Of a stretch of 64,000 bases of DNA, positions 12,215-23,237 are shown in pieces (the first letter of the stretch is position 1; each line of letters begins with the position of its first letter). This stretch comes from Suillus spraguei. Its lineage: Eukaryota; Basidiomycota; Agaricomycetes; Boletales; Suillaceae. The translations under genes were made by a program, and so were the position numbers. A model generated the notes under the pieces. That model saw only the letters and a program-made list of their open reading frames with translations, made no database searches and had not been told where the DNA came from. The stretch covers positions 1-64,000 of the forward strand of contig JABCPU010000072.1 of assembly GCA_016800925.1 (NCBI GenBank), read 5' to 3'.

Positions 12215-12670
12215 TTCATGGTGAGTGCTATGATTTTGTTTATCTATACAATACATCTCATATTTACTAGTTATTTTAAAAGGATTCTACACATATTCTC
12301 ATCTCCCCCATTCTACACTACCTATGTCCACTTACTGGATGGAACTTCAGTCTCTGGAAGACTCAAAAACAACCCTAAATATTGGCCTTTTTTTAGGATG
12401 CTGTCAGTGCACTCAATGGAAGCCACATTCATGTGTCACCCCCTGCCTTTGAATGCACTGTATACTGTAATCGCAAAGGTTTTGTCTCACAGAACTGTTT
12501 ATTTGCTTGCAACTTTGAGCTTAATTTTGTCTACTCTTTGACCAGGTGGGAGGGCTTAGCTAATGATGCTTGTATCTATGAGGACTATGAACATGACTTC
12601 CATATTCCACAGCAGAAGTATTACCTAGTGGACATCAGCAAACTAGCATTTTCACCACAGGCCTCACAGG
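12215..12670 (+). mobile_element. PIF/Harbinger transposase remnant
   Basis: The segment reads as a DDE_Tnp_4 (Harbinger) transposase core: SYFKRILHIFSSPPFY, NPKYWPFF, GSHIHVSPPAFE, NRKGFVSQNCLFACNF, RWEGLANDACIYED and DFHIPQQKYYLVD. A frameshift sits in the T7 run near 12392. The first catalytic position, normally Asp in a DG-x-H context, is Asn here (ALNGSH). The sequence stops before the last catalytic segment and runs into an LTR fragment at 12680. It is a truncated, inactive relic with no visible terminal repeats. Confidence 0.75.
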
Positions 12671-12679
12671 CCTCACAAG

Positions 12680-12808
12680 TGTCACAAATACCAAACACAA
12701 ACCATTATTCTTTCTTGAATTTCCCTAAAGCACCTAAACCCAGCACTAAGACAAACCCTAACCCTATCAAAATCCCTACAATTGCTTCTATGGTGCATGT
12801 CACTTAGG
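12680..12808 (+). mobile_element. Copia LTR fragment (5' end only)
   Basis: TGTCACAAATACCAAAC and the ~120 bp that follow align with the start of the LTR at 23238 (TGTCACGAATTCCAAATAC), including the shared stretch CAATTTCCCTAAAGC-like. The rest of the LTR is missing. Confidence 0.6.
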
Positions 12809-12900
12809 CACCACCAATTGTGTGCAGAGGCCAAATTGGCTCGAGGTTTGAAAAGCTAACCCTAACTCTAAACCTATTATGGTAACCCTATAGTGCACTG

Positions 12901-13374
12901 TGTTACGAACTGGGGTAGCGTCACCAGCGACAGTGAAAAGACACAGACGGTCTGCTGGGAGTTCTTACAATGTTCAAAAGAGAACAAGGTGAAAGTACTA
13001 GGAACGTGTTCCGAGTACGATCAAGGGTTCAGCCTCAAGGACAAGTCCGAGAGGTATCCGCGAGGATAGAGACTAAGGCTAAGGAGTGCTTAGACTTAGA
13101 GACGATTCAAGACGACTTAGGTTGGAGACCTAAGCGAAGGAGATCCCAGGTAAAACCCAGTAAGATTAAAGTAGCGAATCTACTACAAGTACACTGTGCT
13201 TAAATAGGCCAATATGTGCGCACAGACCAAGCGATACGTGAGAATGTAAGTGCGTATCCAAATAAGGAAGGCAACTATAGTACAGATGCGTTGAGCATAT
13301 GAGTCAGAGTCATGTTACGTAATATACAAGGTAAATGAAGTAGAAAATGAATAGGGGCACGTACAATTGTAACA
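12901..13374. mobile_element. Solo LTR with 5-bp target duplication
   Basis: A 474-bp sequence begins TGTTACGAACTGGGG and ends CACGTACAATTGTAACA, so the ends are inverted (TGTTAC/GTAACA). It is flanked on both sides by CACTG (12896-12900 and 13375-13379). That is the signature of an LTR retrotransposon reduced to a single LTR by recombination. An internal 77-codon ORF (12970-13203) is part of the LTR and is not called as a gene. Confidence 0.85.
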
Positions 13375-14865
13375 CACTGTCAAAGTAGAGGATGGAGAAT
13401 CTGCTTCGATATTGTTGTTGTAGACTTCAGCCTGAGCACAAAATATGTCATGCATGCAATACATAGTAACTGTCTCATTCAAGTCTACATTCTACCTGGT
13501 AAAATGACCAAAAAACACAATAACATCAAAGCTACTCAGGCTCGTGCAGCTCATTGGCCCAATAAGCCCATTCCTCCATCTCATTCACAAGCAGAACACA
13601 GTGTCATCATTGACGCTGAACACAATGACTCAAGTGCGCATAATGTGGGGTCCCATGGTGCAGTGTATGTTCCAATAGAAATTGACTCAGATGACAAGTC
13701 TGACTGTGGATACCTGGGTGGCATCAATACAAATTACTACTCAGATAGCGACTCAGATTACGAACCGGATACATCAGAGAGTGAGTGGTCCGATGGAGAA
13801 AGCCTCTGTGAACTTGGGGGCAATGATTTGGAAGAAAACCTAGCTGTTCTCAGAGTCGAAGCTGAAAGTCTTCATGGCTACCCAGTGGCTGTTCCCTTGT
13901 TTGAGAAGAAGACAGCAGTAGAATGGGAGAGGGCAGAGAAAAACAGGGCACTTGGATATAATGGCCACTCGGGCCAAACAAAGAGGAGGCATGATAAGGC
14001 TGCAAGAGAGCTTGCAGAATACCGTGAAAAGAGAAAAACTTTGTGAGTATTGAAGTTTGGATATTGAATAACATCTGAGTCACTCACCGTTCATAAGAGA
14101 TAATCCACAAGTCACCATGATGCGCAATATGTTTGCACGCCCAAGATGTCATCCACCCTCCCCATCTCTTCAGCCCCAGAAATCAAACTTACCTGACACT
14201 GAGTCACTACCGGCTGCCAGTCACCGATTGCGTTACCTCTCTGATGAATCAGATGATGAGACAGAATCCGATAGTGATGATAGTGATGGTGGTAGTGGTA
14301 CTGCGGCACCCCAAAATAGTTGTCAGCCAATTGTTCCAAGATTGAAATGGCGCAAGCTTGATGTGCCTTACTGTGAGCAGAGAATGCTGGGAAAGGAAAC
14401 CCAACTTGAGGAGATGAAGAAGGCATTGACCTCAATAGAAAGCTTTTGAAGGCAAAAAAAAACAGTGTTTGTTGGAGGTCCAAATGGGTTGCAGGCGAAA
14501 TGTGCATGCTCGATTCAAAGTTACCTGACTATGGTCAGCAAGAAGAATTGTCTCTCCATTGATGCATCACAGAGAGCAGCAGAAAGTCATGGATTTGCTG
14601 CAAAATGGGGTGGCTGCCAAGTGCACAGCTGGACCAGGCTATGGGTGGCAAATCACAAACTCCCTGAATCTTTGCAAGGTCGACATGCAAAGGTGTACTC
14701 CCTTCTTGGTGATCCCACCATTGCTGCTGAGCTGCATGCATATGTCCACTCAAAAAAATGGGTTGTAAATCCAGAAAAGCTCATTCAACTCTCCCAAGAT
14801 AAGCTTATCCCTACTGAGGCTGTGAAATATGCATAAAGCCTTGTTGAAGAAGAAATGCCTTGCGG

Positions 14866-16785
14866 TGTAAAGATACAACCTAGCTTGGGCTGTAGATAAA
14901 CCACTGCCTAAACTAGTATGTGAGTCTTGTGCTCCGTCTAGTCTGCTTCACTTGTAAGAACAAGAGCATTCGACCCTAAAGGGGGATGCCTATTAGTATG
15001 GTCAAGTTCGAGCCTATCTTATGTGTGAAACAAGCGTTGTGGTCAGCGGTAAGTTGCCACGGTCAGTGATGATACCGCCGGAACTAGCATCGTGAGTAGC
15101 GGTGCTTCCGTGGTCGAGATAAGGTCAGTAACGGTTGCGTTGAGTGAGCGATGTCAGCGGTGGTCTCAGTGGTAGCGGTGTAACGAACATATTGGCGCTG
15201 GGCTTAAAACCCCATATTTTGACACTCGTCTCACGTCTACAGGAGATAACACTTGTCCATGGCCGTCTTACCCCTTTAGCAGTACCAGCGGCATCCCACG
15301 CTTACCACACACCGTACCGACTGCCGCACCTCATTCCACAAACTGATGTCCTTCCATATCCTTGCCACGTCCACATAGCTCCATTTGGTGCGTAGTTTGT
15401 TTTCTGTTTGTTATCACTGATTCCACGGCAAGCATTATTACATGTTGCCTCGTGCCACAGCGCCTCACGCTATGTTTACTTACGGCGGTTACTACACACC
15501 AGTGCTACTGATCTCACCTAGAGTATTCCAAGTACATACAAATTAGGATATAAGCACCGCGTACCCCACACGATACAGTACCTGATTTTACCCCATTGCA
15601 CGTACTATAGGTCAGGATTACTGTCTAGCTCTGGATCTACCCAGTAGTGGACATAGTCTTTAAAGTTCCCTTATCGCTTGTTAATTCATCACGCTCGTTC
15701 TCTGTTACCGCTGGACTTTTGATTGTTACTTTGACTGAACTTCCCACGCTCTGCTACTTTACCGCTGAAAGTACCACGGACTTCTTTACTGTTTCTTTGC
15801 ACTGCTTGCAACCTTACCGCTACCGCTGAGACCACCGCTCAACACCGCTCACTCAACGCTACTGTTACTGACCTTATCTCGACGACGGTAGCACTGCTAC
15901 TCACGACGCTAGTTCCGGCGGTATCATTGCTGACTGCGGCAACTTACTGCTGACCTCGACGCTTGTTTCGCAAATAAGTTAGACTCAGACTTGACCATAC
16001 TAAATAGGCATCCCCCTTTAGGGTCGAACGCTCTTGTTCTTACAAGTGAAGCAGACTAGATGGAGCACAAGACTAACATACTAGTTTAGGCAGTGGTTTA
16101 TCTACAGCCGAAGCTAGGTTGTATCTTTACAGTGGTAAGGTTGCGAGCGGTGCAAGGAAACAGTAAAGAAGTCCGCAGTACTTTCAGTGGTAAAGTAGCG
16201 GTGCGTGAGAAGTTCAGTCAAGGTAACAGTCAAAAGTCCAGCGGTATGCCAGCAGTAACAGGGAACAAGTGTGATGTATTAACGAGCGATAAGGAAACTT
16301 TAAAGACTAAGTCCACTACTGGGTTGATCCAGAGCTAGACAATAATCCTGACCTATAGTACGTGCAATGGTGTAAAATCAGGTACCTGTATCGTGCGGGG
16401 TACGCGGTGCTTATATCCTAATTTGTATGTACTTGGAATACTCTAGGCGAGATCAGTAGCGCTGGAGTGTAGTAACCACCGTAAGTAAACATAGCGCGAG
16501 GCGCTGCGGCACGAGGCAACATGTAATAAGGCTTGCCGTGGAATCAGTGATAATGAACAGAAAACAAACGACGCACCAAATGGAGCTATGCGGACACGGC
16601 AAGGACATGGAAGGACATCGGTACGTGGAACGTGGTGCGGCAGTCAGTACGGTGTGTGGTAAGTGTGGGATGCCGCCGGTACTGCTAAAGGGGTAAGACG
16701 GCCATGGACAAGTGGTAACTCCTGTAGATGTGAGACGAGTATCAAAATATGGGGTTTTAAGCCCAGCACCAATATGTTTGTTACA
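14866..16785 (-). mobile_element. Solo LTR family Z, reversed, interrupted by its own family
   Basis: Read on the minus strand this starts TGTAACAAACATATTGG (16785) and ends GTATCTTTACA (14866). Its two halves, 14866-15178 and 16136-16785, total about 963 bp once the nested copy is removed. It is flanked by GCGG (14862-14865) and GCAG (16786-16789), a 4-bp target duplication differing by one G-to-A at a CpG. It sits inside the DDE transposase coding region. Confidence 0.8.
15179..16131 (+). mobile_element. Solo LTR family Z, nested in a reversed Z LTR
   Basis: A 953-bp sequence from TGTAACGAACATATTGG to GTATCTTTACA is inserted in the opposite orientation into the Z LTR at 14866-16785. Flanks are GCGG (15175-15178) and GTGG (16132-16135), again a target duplication with one CpG transition. 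A full-length relative lies at 18721-19682. Confidence 0.8.
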
Positions 16786-17257
16786 GCAGTCTCAAGAAGT
16801 ATATGGAGCTTGAATTATTCCCTCATATCCATCTGAAGGTTGGCTGAGGCATTTCACTGAGCACTGCTTGTCGATGGCTTTGGAGTGAAGGTTTTCATTT
16901 CCTCAAACACTGGAAGGGTCTCTATTTTGATGGATATGACTGTCCAGATGTCATCCACTATTGCCAACAACAATTCTTGCCTTTTATGAAAGCCTGCGAA
17001 GACAGATTGGTTCAATTCACTGTTGGTGACATCAATACTGAAGTACCAGCCAATCCTTCAAATTATGTTGAATGTTGTTTGGTTCTCTGTGCAGATGAGA
17101 TGACGGCACAGGCCAATGATCATGAATTTTATCTGTGGAAAAAGGGAGCAGGCCGAGGGCTTCACTGAAGTGATGTTATCTGCTCCACAGTTGGTCACTT
17201 GGTTGAAGCAGGAGAAACAATGGAATATGGCAAGAACCATGAAGGTTATTGGTGCGG

Positions 17258-18127
17258 TGTAGTGAACAAAGTCACACTGACCATGAAAGTGCTGTTTTAC
17301 ACAAGTTTCTCATTACTGCCTACAGCGGCTACCAGAAAACCCCTATAGTGAGCATTGCCCCTTTTCGCTTCGCTGGTACCATTTTCGCTCCATGGATCCT
17401 TGCCCCTTACTGAATCTCGCTACCAATGTCCTCCTGTCCATTCCATTTCCGTCTAAGATCCATTGGTGCGTAGCATGTTCGTTTCTGCCGTTACTAAAGC
17501 TATGGCAAGACTTACCTTACCTTCCGTGACACCGCTTGCTCGCTGCGTGCCTCTTAGCTAAATATCTCTATCTCGCTACCGTTCTCGCTATGTATTCCGG
17601 CTGTTCATGGTACATGTTAAAAAAAGGACTCTTCGCACATTCCAGTACTTTTACTTTTCCCTCTATGGTACACACAGTACTTAGGAATTGTCACCACTAC
17701 TGTCTCTAACAGAATAAAGTCTTTCGCCGAAGTCACTATCTCTTAAGAATTGTTTTACTGCTGCATGCACCACCACTCTTTACTGCTTTCCCACGCTTCA
17801 CCGCTTGTTTTACCGCCAGTTTCCCACGCCTTACCGCAGTTTTACCACACGCACTACCACTACCGCTACTTTACTGCTATCTTCCCGCGCTCTACCGCTA
17901 CTTTACCGCTACTTTCCCACAGAGCGGAGGTCACCACTAGCATCTCGCTACCTCTGATGGCAGTCTTGCACCACAGGTTGGGCATTATTGAACTATATTA
18001 ACTTAGCATTCCCTTTAGGGTCGAACGCTCTTGCTTTGCAAGTGAAGCAGACTAGACAGAGCGCAAGACTCGCATACTAGTTTAGGCCGTGGTTCATCTA
18101 CAGCCCAGGCTAGATTGTATCTTTACA
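17258..18127 (+). mobile_element. Solo LTR family Y (related to X and Z)
   Basis: It starts TGTAGTGAACAAAGTCACAC, similar to family X, and ends with the family Z terminal block (CATACTAGTTTAGG ... GTATCTTTACA). About 870 bp long, it interrupts the transposase between GYWCG and the LTEKIIPAFERAH segment. Flanking bases do not form a clean duplication. Confidence 0.65.
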
Positions 18128-18309
18128 GTGTGAGAATTTCTGCACTCAGGTTGGTCATCATCGCTGTGCCTGTATAAAAATATCTCATTTGTTCACTCTC
18201 AGCTTACTGAAAAAATCATCCCTGCATTTGAGCGTGCTCATGATCCCGGATATCAAGCACTATTCCTCATTGACAACTCTCAAAGACATTCAGCATATGC
18301 TGAGGACGC

Positions 18310-20236
18310 TGTAGCAAGAAAAGTCACGCTGGCCGTCAAAACCCCATTTTTGACAAGCATCTCATTAATGTCTGCGGCGGCAACCGAAGAAATTCCCTAT
18401 AGCAACGAAATAGCCCTTTCGCTCCGCTAAGGCGGAACCGTTCTTCTCTTGTGAACCCTTACCAGATCCTCGCGCTGATGCCCTCATGTCCTGTCCTATT
18501 CCATCTAGAATCCATTGGTGCGTAGTTACCTCACTTCTGCCATTACTAAATCTACGGCAGGATTTACCTTACATCTCAAGGGGCCGCTGCACACTGTGCA
18601 CCTCTTTATTAAGTACCCTGTTTATTTTCCTTCTCGCTACTGGACTCGCATAGCTATCTCGTATGTGCTCGCATATGTTTAAAAGGACTGAACATACATA
18701 CCATTACTTTTACTTCCCATTGTAATGAACATATTGGCGCTGGGCTTAAAACCCCATATTTTGACACTCGTCTCACATCTACAGGAGATAACACTTGTCC
18801 ATGGCCATCTTACCCCTTTAGCAGTACCGGCAGCATCCCACACTTACCGCACACCGTACCGACTGCCGCACCTTGTTCCATGAACCGATGTCCTTCCATG
18901 TCCTTGCCGCGTCTGCATAGCTCCATTTGGTGCATAGTTTGTTTCCTGTTTGTTATCACTGATTCCACGGCAAGCGTTATTACATGTTGCCTCATGCCGC
19001 AGCGCCTCGCGCTATGTATACTTATGGCGGTTACTACACTCCAGCGCTACTAATCTCGCCTAGAGTATTCCGAGTACATACGAATTAGGATATAAGCACC
19101 GCGTACCCCACACGATACAGTACCTGATTTTACACCATTGCAGTACTATAGGTCAGGATTATTGTCTGGCTCTGGATCAACCCAGTAGTGGACATAGTCT
19201 TTAAAGTTCCCTTATCGCTCGTTAATACATCACGCTCGTTCTCCGTTACCGCTGGCATACGACGGACTTTTGATTGTTACTTTTGACTGAACTTCTCATG
19301 CTCCACTACTTTACCGCTGAAAGTACCGCGGACTTCTTTACTATTTCTTTGCACTGCTCCAACCTTACTGCTACCACTGAGACCACCGCTCGACATTGCT
19401 CGTTCAACGCTACTGTTACTGACCTTATCTTGACGACAGTAGCACCGCTACTCACAATGCTAGTTCTGGCGGTATCATTGCTGACTGCGGCACCTTTCTG
19501 CTGACCACGACACTTGTTTCACAAATAAGTTAGACTCGAACTTGACCATACTAAATAGGCATCCCCCTTTAGGGTCGAACGCTCTTGTTCTTACGAGTGA
19601 AGCAGACTAGACGGAGCGCAAGACTAACATACTAGTTTAGGCAGTGGTTTATCTACAGCCCAAGCTAGGTTGTATCTTTACACTGTTACATCCCTTCACT
19701 AGGACTTAGTATCTGAAATGCTCGCTAGTCACAATCCATTTGCTTTTGAACTCTCCTCCATTCGAACATCGCTCTTAGATTTAACCGCCGGTAACTTTAC
19801 CGCTCAAAGTACCACACAACTTTCGACTTCACCACTCATAACCAGACCATGGCCAGTGATCTTGCTGGGTCATTTTCTCTCTCACCTGCGTTCTCGCTCA
19901 TACGGAGTTGCTGCTACCGCTACGCACCGCCGGTAGTATTAACATTTTCATCTCGCTCAAGTAACTTTGTCCTTGCTCTCGCTAGCTAACCATTGCAGCT
20001 ATCCTTACCGCACGTGTACCACTGACACCGCGCTAGTACCACCGATATACCGCTACTGCCGCTAACCTCGGAAGTTGGAATCCTCATTGCCATATTAGTA
20101 CTTTGTTGTTTCCTTCGCACTAACTTTGAAGGAATTGCTTCTATTTGCAGTCCTCTTGGGTCGAACATCTCACTCGCGCCTTCAGTAGGATTAACGCTGC
20201 ACTTATACTTAGGCCAGCGCTAGTTTCTTCATTTCA
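18310..20236 (+). mobile_element. Solo LTR family X, with a Z LTR inside
   Basis: It runs from TGTAGCAAGAAAAGTCACGC to TTTCTTCATTTCA. ACGC flanks it on both sides (18306-18309 and 20237-20240). It splits the transposase between AYAEDA and the downstream SHMNIHPGG. The family Z LTR at 18721-19682 is nested within it. Without that insert it is about 965 bp and aligns with the reversed copy at 21324-22269. Confidence 0.8.
18721..19682 (+). mobile_element. Solo LTR family Z nested in LTR X
   Basis: 962 bp from TGTAATGAACATATTGGCGC to GTATCTTTACA. The uninterrupted X copy at 21324-22269 supplies the empty site (cccattacattcc), confirming the insertion. The flanks CCAT / CTGT are a degraded target duplication. 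Confidence 0.8.
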
Positions 20237-20868
20237 ACGCTCTTCTTGTCAGCCACATGAATATTCATCCAGGGGGGAAACAGGCCAGCATGCAGAATGG
20301 ATGGTTTATCCATGATGGTATCCGAGTCAAGCAGGAAATGACATACCCACCTGACCATCCTGAACATCCTGGCGAGCCAAAGGGTGTCAAGGCCGTTCTG
20401 ACTGAACATGGCTTATATGAGCATCGGCGCGGCAAATGTAAATCAAAGTGCGAGGCAGATGCTACTCATTGCTGCAACAAGTGCATACTGGAATTGCAGC
20501 CTGATTTTCAGGAGCAGCATTCACTTGTTCAGGAGATCATTGAGGGCGCCAGTCATCTTTGCATATTCTTACCAAAGTTCCATTGTGAGCTGAACTTCAT
20601 CGAGTTTTTCTGGGGAAAAGTCAAGAGGTACCTTTGCAAGCACTGTGACTATACATTTGATGGGTTGAAGGCCAATATGCCACGAGCATTGGCATCCGTT
20701 TCATTGCAGACTATCCGCTTATGGGAACATTGGACTCACAGGTGGTTGGATGCCTATTGGTCAGGGCTTGGGACCAAGGATGCGCAGCTAAAGGTCCAGC
20801 AATTCAGTTCAACCAAGTATAAGTCCCACAGATGGGTTCCAGAGACTGTAGCACAACTTTTCGACTGA

Positions 20869-21075
20869 CTGTAGGTAGGGTAGATAGCAAGTGGCCAATC
20901 TGACTGCCAACAAAAAAATTATTTCTGTCAAATTTGACTGGATTGAAAATTGCTCTTACAGTTTTGTTCATCTCATTGAAAGGAACATTTTTGTAAGAGG
21001 AAATAAAATTCTGGTGTTTTCTGAGGTGGTAAGATGTTAGCACAAAATTGGTGGTGCCCAAGTGACGCGCACCAT
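20869..21075. other. 3' flank of the DDE element
   Basis: AT-rich non-coding sequence between the transposase stop and the copia LTR fragment. No terminal repeat of the DDE element is identifiable here. Confidence 0.3.
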
Positions 21076-21320
21076 ATAACCAAACTCCCTGATGAAGATA
21101 AAGAGATATGGTATGATGCTATTGGATAAGATAAGATTAGATAGTGTCACGTGATCTCAGAACCTTCTAGAACTATGATGTCATTATGATATCATCACTA
21201 TGTCACAACCATCACATCATATGCATATGATTCTCATTTCTATTTTATGATTGGCTAGTAATTTCAAACTCAATTTGTATCTCAGTTTTAATATGTGTAT
21301 ATAGTTAGCTAGTTTGTAGT
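21076..21320 (-). mobile_element. Copia LTR, internal fragment
   Basis: It aligns with the middle of the LTR at 23238-23712, sharing TGATGAAGATAAAGAG-like, GATAAGATAAGATTAGATAG and AATATGTGTATATAGTTAGC. Both ends are missing. It is the same orientation as the 23.2-kb LTR, as expected for the other LTR of the same element. Confidence 0.65.
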
Positions 21321-21323
21321 CAG

Positions 21324-22269
21324 TGAAACAAAGAAACTAGCGCTGGCCTAAGTATAAGCGCAGTGTTAATCCTACTGAAGGCACGAGTGAGATGTTTGAC
21401 CCAAGAGGACTGCAAATAGAAGCAATTCCTTCAAAGTTAGTGCGAAGGAAACAACAAAGTACTAATATGGCAATGAGGATTCTGACTTCCGAGGTTAGCG
21501 GTGGTACTAGTGCGGTGTCAGCAGTACACACGCGGTAAGAATAGCTACAACGGTTAGCTAGCGAGAGCAAAAACAAAGTTACTTGGACGAGACAAAAATG
21601 ATATTACTACCGGTGGTGTGGTAGCGGTAGCAGCAACTTCCGTATGAGTGGGAATGCAGATGAGAGAGAAAACGACCCAGCAAGATCACTGGCCGCGGTC
21701 TGGTTATGAGTAGCGAAGTCGAAAGTCGCATGGTACTTCAAGTGGTAAAGTCACTGGCAGTTAAATCAATGAGCGAAGTTCGAATGGAGAAGAGTTCAAA
21801 GGCAAATAGATTGCAACTAGTGAGTGTTTCAGACACTAAGTCCTAGTGAAGGAATGTAATGGGAAGTAAAAGTAACGGTATGTATGTTCAGTCCTTTTTA
21901 ACATAGGCGAGCACGTATGAGATGATTATGTGAGTCCGGTAGTGAGAAGGAAAATAAACAGGGTACTTAATAAAGAGGCGCACAGCGTGCAGTGGCCCCT
22001 TGAGATGTAAGGTAAATCCTGCCATAGGTTTAGTAATGGCAGAAGCGAGGTAACTACGCACCAATGGATTCTAGACAGAATAGGATGGGACATGAGGGCA
22101 TCAGCGCGAGGATCCAGTAAGGGTTCATGGGAGAAGAACGGTTCTGCCTTAGTGGAGCAAAAATGCTATTTCATCGCTATAAGGAATTTCTTCGGTTGCC
22201 ACCACAGACATTAATGAGACGCTTGTCGAAAACGGGGTTTTGACAGTCAGCGTGACTTTTCTCGCTACA
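21324..22269 (-). mobile_element. Solo LTR family X, reversed
   Basis: Reverse complement of the X LTR at 18310-20236 without the nested Z. On the minus strand it starts TGTAGCGAGAAAAGTCACGC (22269) and ends TTTCTTTGTTTCA (21324). It lies between the gag remnant and the partial copia LTR. The flanks do not match, so sequence was lost around it after insertion. Confidence 0.75.
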
Positions 22270-22330
22270 CCACCTCAGGATTCGTTTGGGAGGCAGTAGA
22301 GCTCGAGCTCCTGCCTTTCCCATTGTTAAC

Positions 22331-23092
22331 TCAAGCTGAGAGAGCTGAGTTTGGTCCCTTCTTGGATGGGCGGGTATCGGTAAGCAGACGATGCTCGTAT
22401 TCTTCCGTTACCATACTGATGAGTTCATGTGGACTTAGGGGAGTGCCCATGATCTTTGCAGTGGCCATTATTGATGACAGCATGGGACGGTATGATTCAG
22501 GAAAGAATGCCATAATTATGGCATAAAAGTCTCGGTTCTCGATTCCAGCCCCCATGCTTGCAAGGCACTCTTGTATGCGCAGCATTTCGCTGAAGTGAGC
22601 CTTGATATCTCCATGCTCAGTGCACCTGGTCTCTTGCAAATGCCTCCGTAAGTCCATTTGTACTATCTCTGTTTTGCCCTCATGTGTATCACAGATTTCA
22701 GCCCAGATCTTGGCTGCTGACTCCAATCCCTGTACCTGGAGGTACAAGCAGTTGCTTATGGTACTGAAGAGCTGTTGCCGGACTAGTGAGTCCTTTTGGA
22801 GGTACTTGTCTATTTTCTTGTCCATGGCCTCAATTGCTGCCTCCATGGCCTCCTTCCCATCAGCCTTTATGACCTTGTGGGTCTTTTCTTCAATTTCGAA
22901 GGGGACAGGTCTTACTGCACGACCATCAGCATACCGCATCAAACCTCTCGCACCTATGGCCATCAACGCTTTTCCTTTGTAGGTTATCCAGTTGCTGCCA
23001 TCCTTGGCTAGCTTCAGAATGTTAAAGAGGGTGGAGTTGGTGGAAGGGAGCATGTTATCTGTGGCAGCGTCAGGGCTCATAACCTCTTGCAA
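22331..23092 (-). pseudogene. Copia-type gag remnant
   Basis: A 253-codon frame with the layout of copia Gag (UBN2/DUF4219-like): LKLAKDGSNWITYKGKAL near residue 27, QLFSTISNCLYLQVQGLESA, LRRHLQETRCTEHGDIKAHF and FFPESYRPMLSSI. A stop follows SALSA, although reading on gives more Gag-like Ser/Thr-rich sequence up to the reversed X LTR. No zinc knuckle, protease, integrase or reverse transcriptase remains. Confidence 0.75.
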
Positions 23093-23237
23093 TAAGAGGC
23101 TAATGAGGGCAGGAGAAAGGGTCTATAAGGACAAGGTATGCTATTGCTTTCGTCAGTTAACGCTGATGGTACAAGAATCTATAGACTCACATCTCAGTCT
23201 CTCAAAGAAGAACTGAGATGTTTCTATGCTACGGCGC

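Larger units (their letters stand above)
13504..20868 (+). pseudogene. DDE transposase gene split by three LTR insertions
   Basis: A transposase gene of a basidiomycete DDE family (DDE_3 / Tc1-IS630-like) is readable in four blocks: 13504-14865, 16786-17257, 18128-18309 and 20237-20868. The N-terminal block is acidic (DSDDKSD, SDSDSDYEPDTSES), with a probable intron from 14043 to about 14100. It continues with GGPNGLQAK, IDASQRAAESHGFAAKWGG and RHAKVYSLL. The catalytic core is spread over the later blocks: CADEMT (first Asp), FLIDNSQ (second Asp) and CELNFIEFFWG (Glu). Defects are a T insertion near 14446, TGA stops at 16845 and 17166 where CGA (Arg) is expected, and the LTR insertions. Removing the LTRs restores collinearity, so they arrived after the element. 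Confidence 0.8.

Noticed and set aside
12970..13203. 77-codon ORF MFKREQGEST...
   Set aside because: Lies entirely within a solo LTR with perfect target duplication, so it is most likely chance.
14866..16131. Transposon with ~310-bp terminal inverted repeats starting CACTG (CACTA-like)
   Set aside because: The inverted arms are better explained by one LTR inserted into a reversed LTR of the same family. Both have TG...CA ends, recoverable 4-bp duplications and a full-length relative at 18721-19682.
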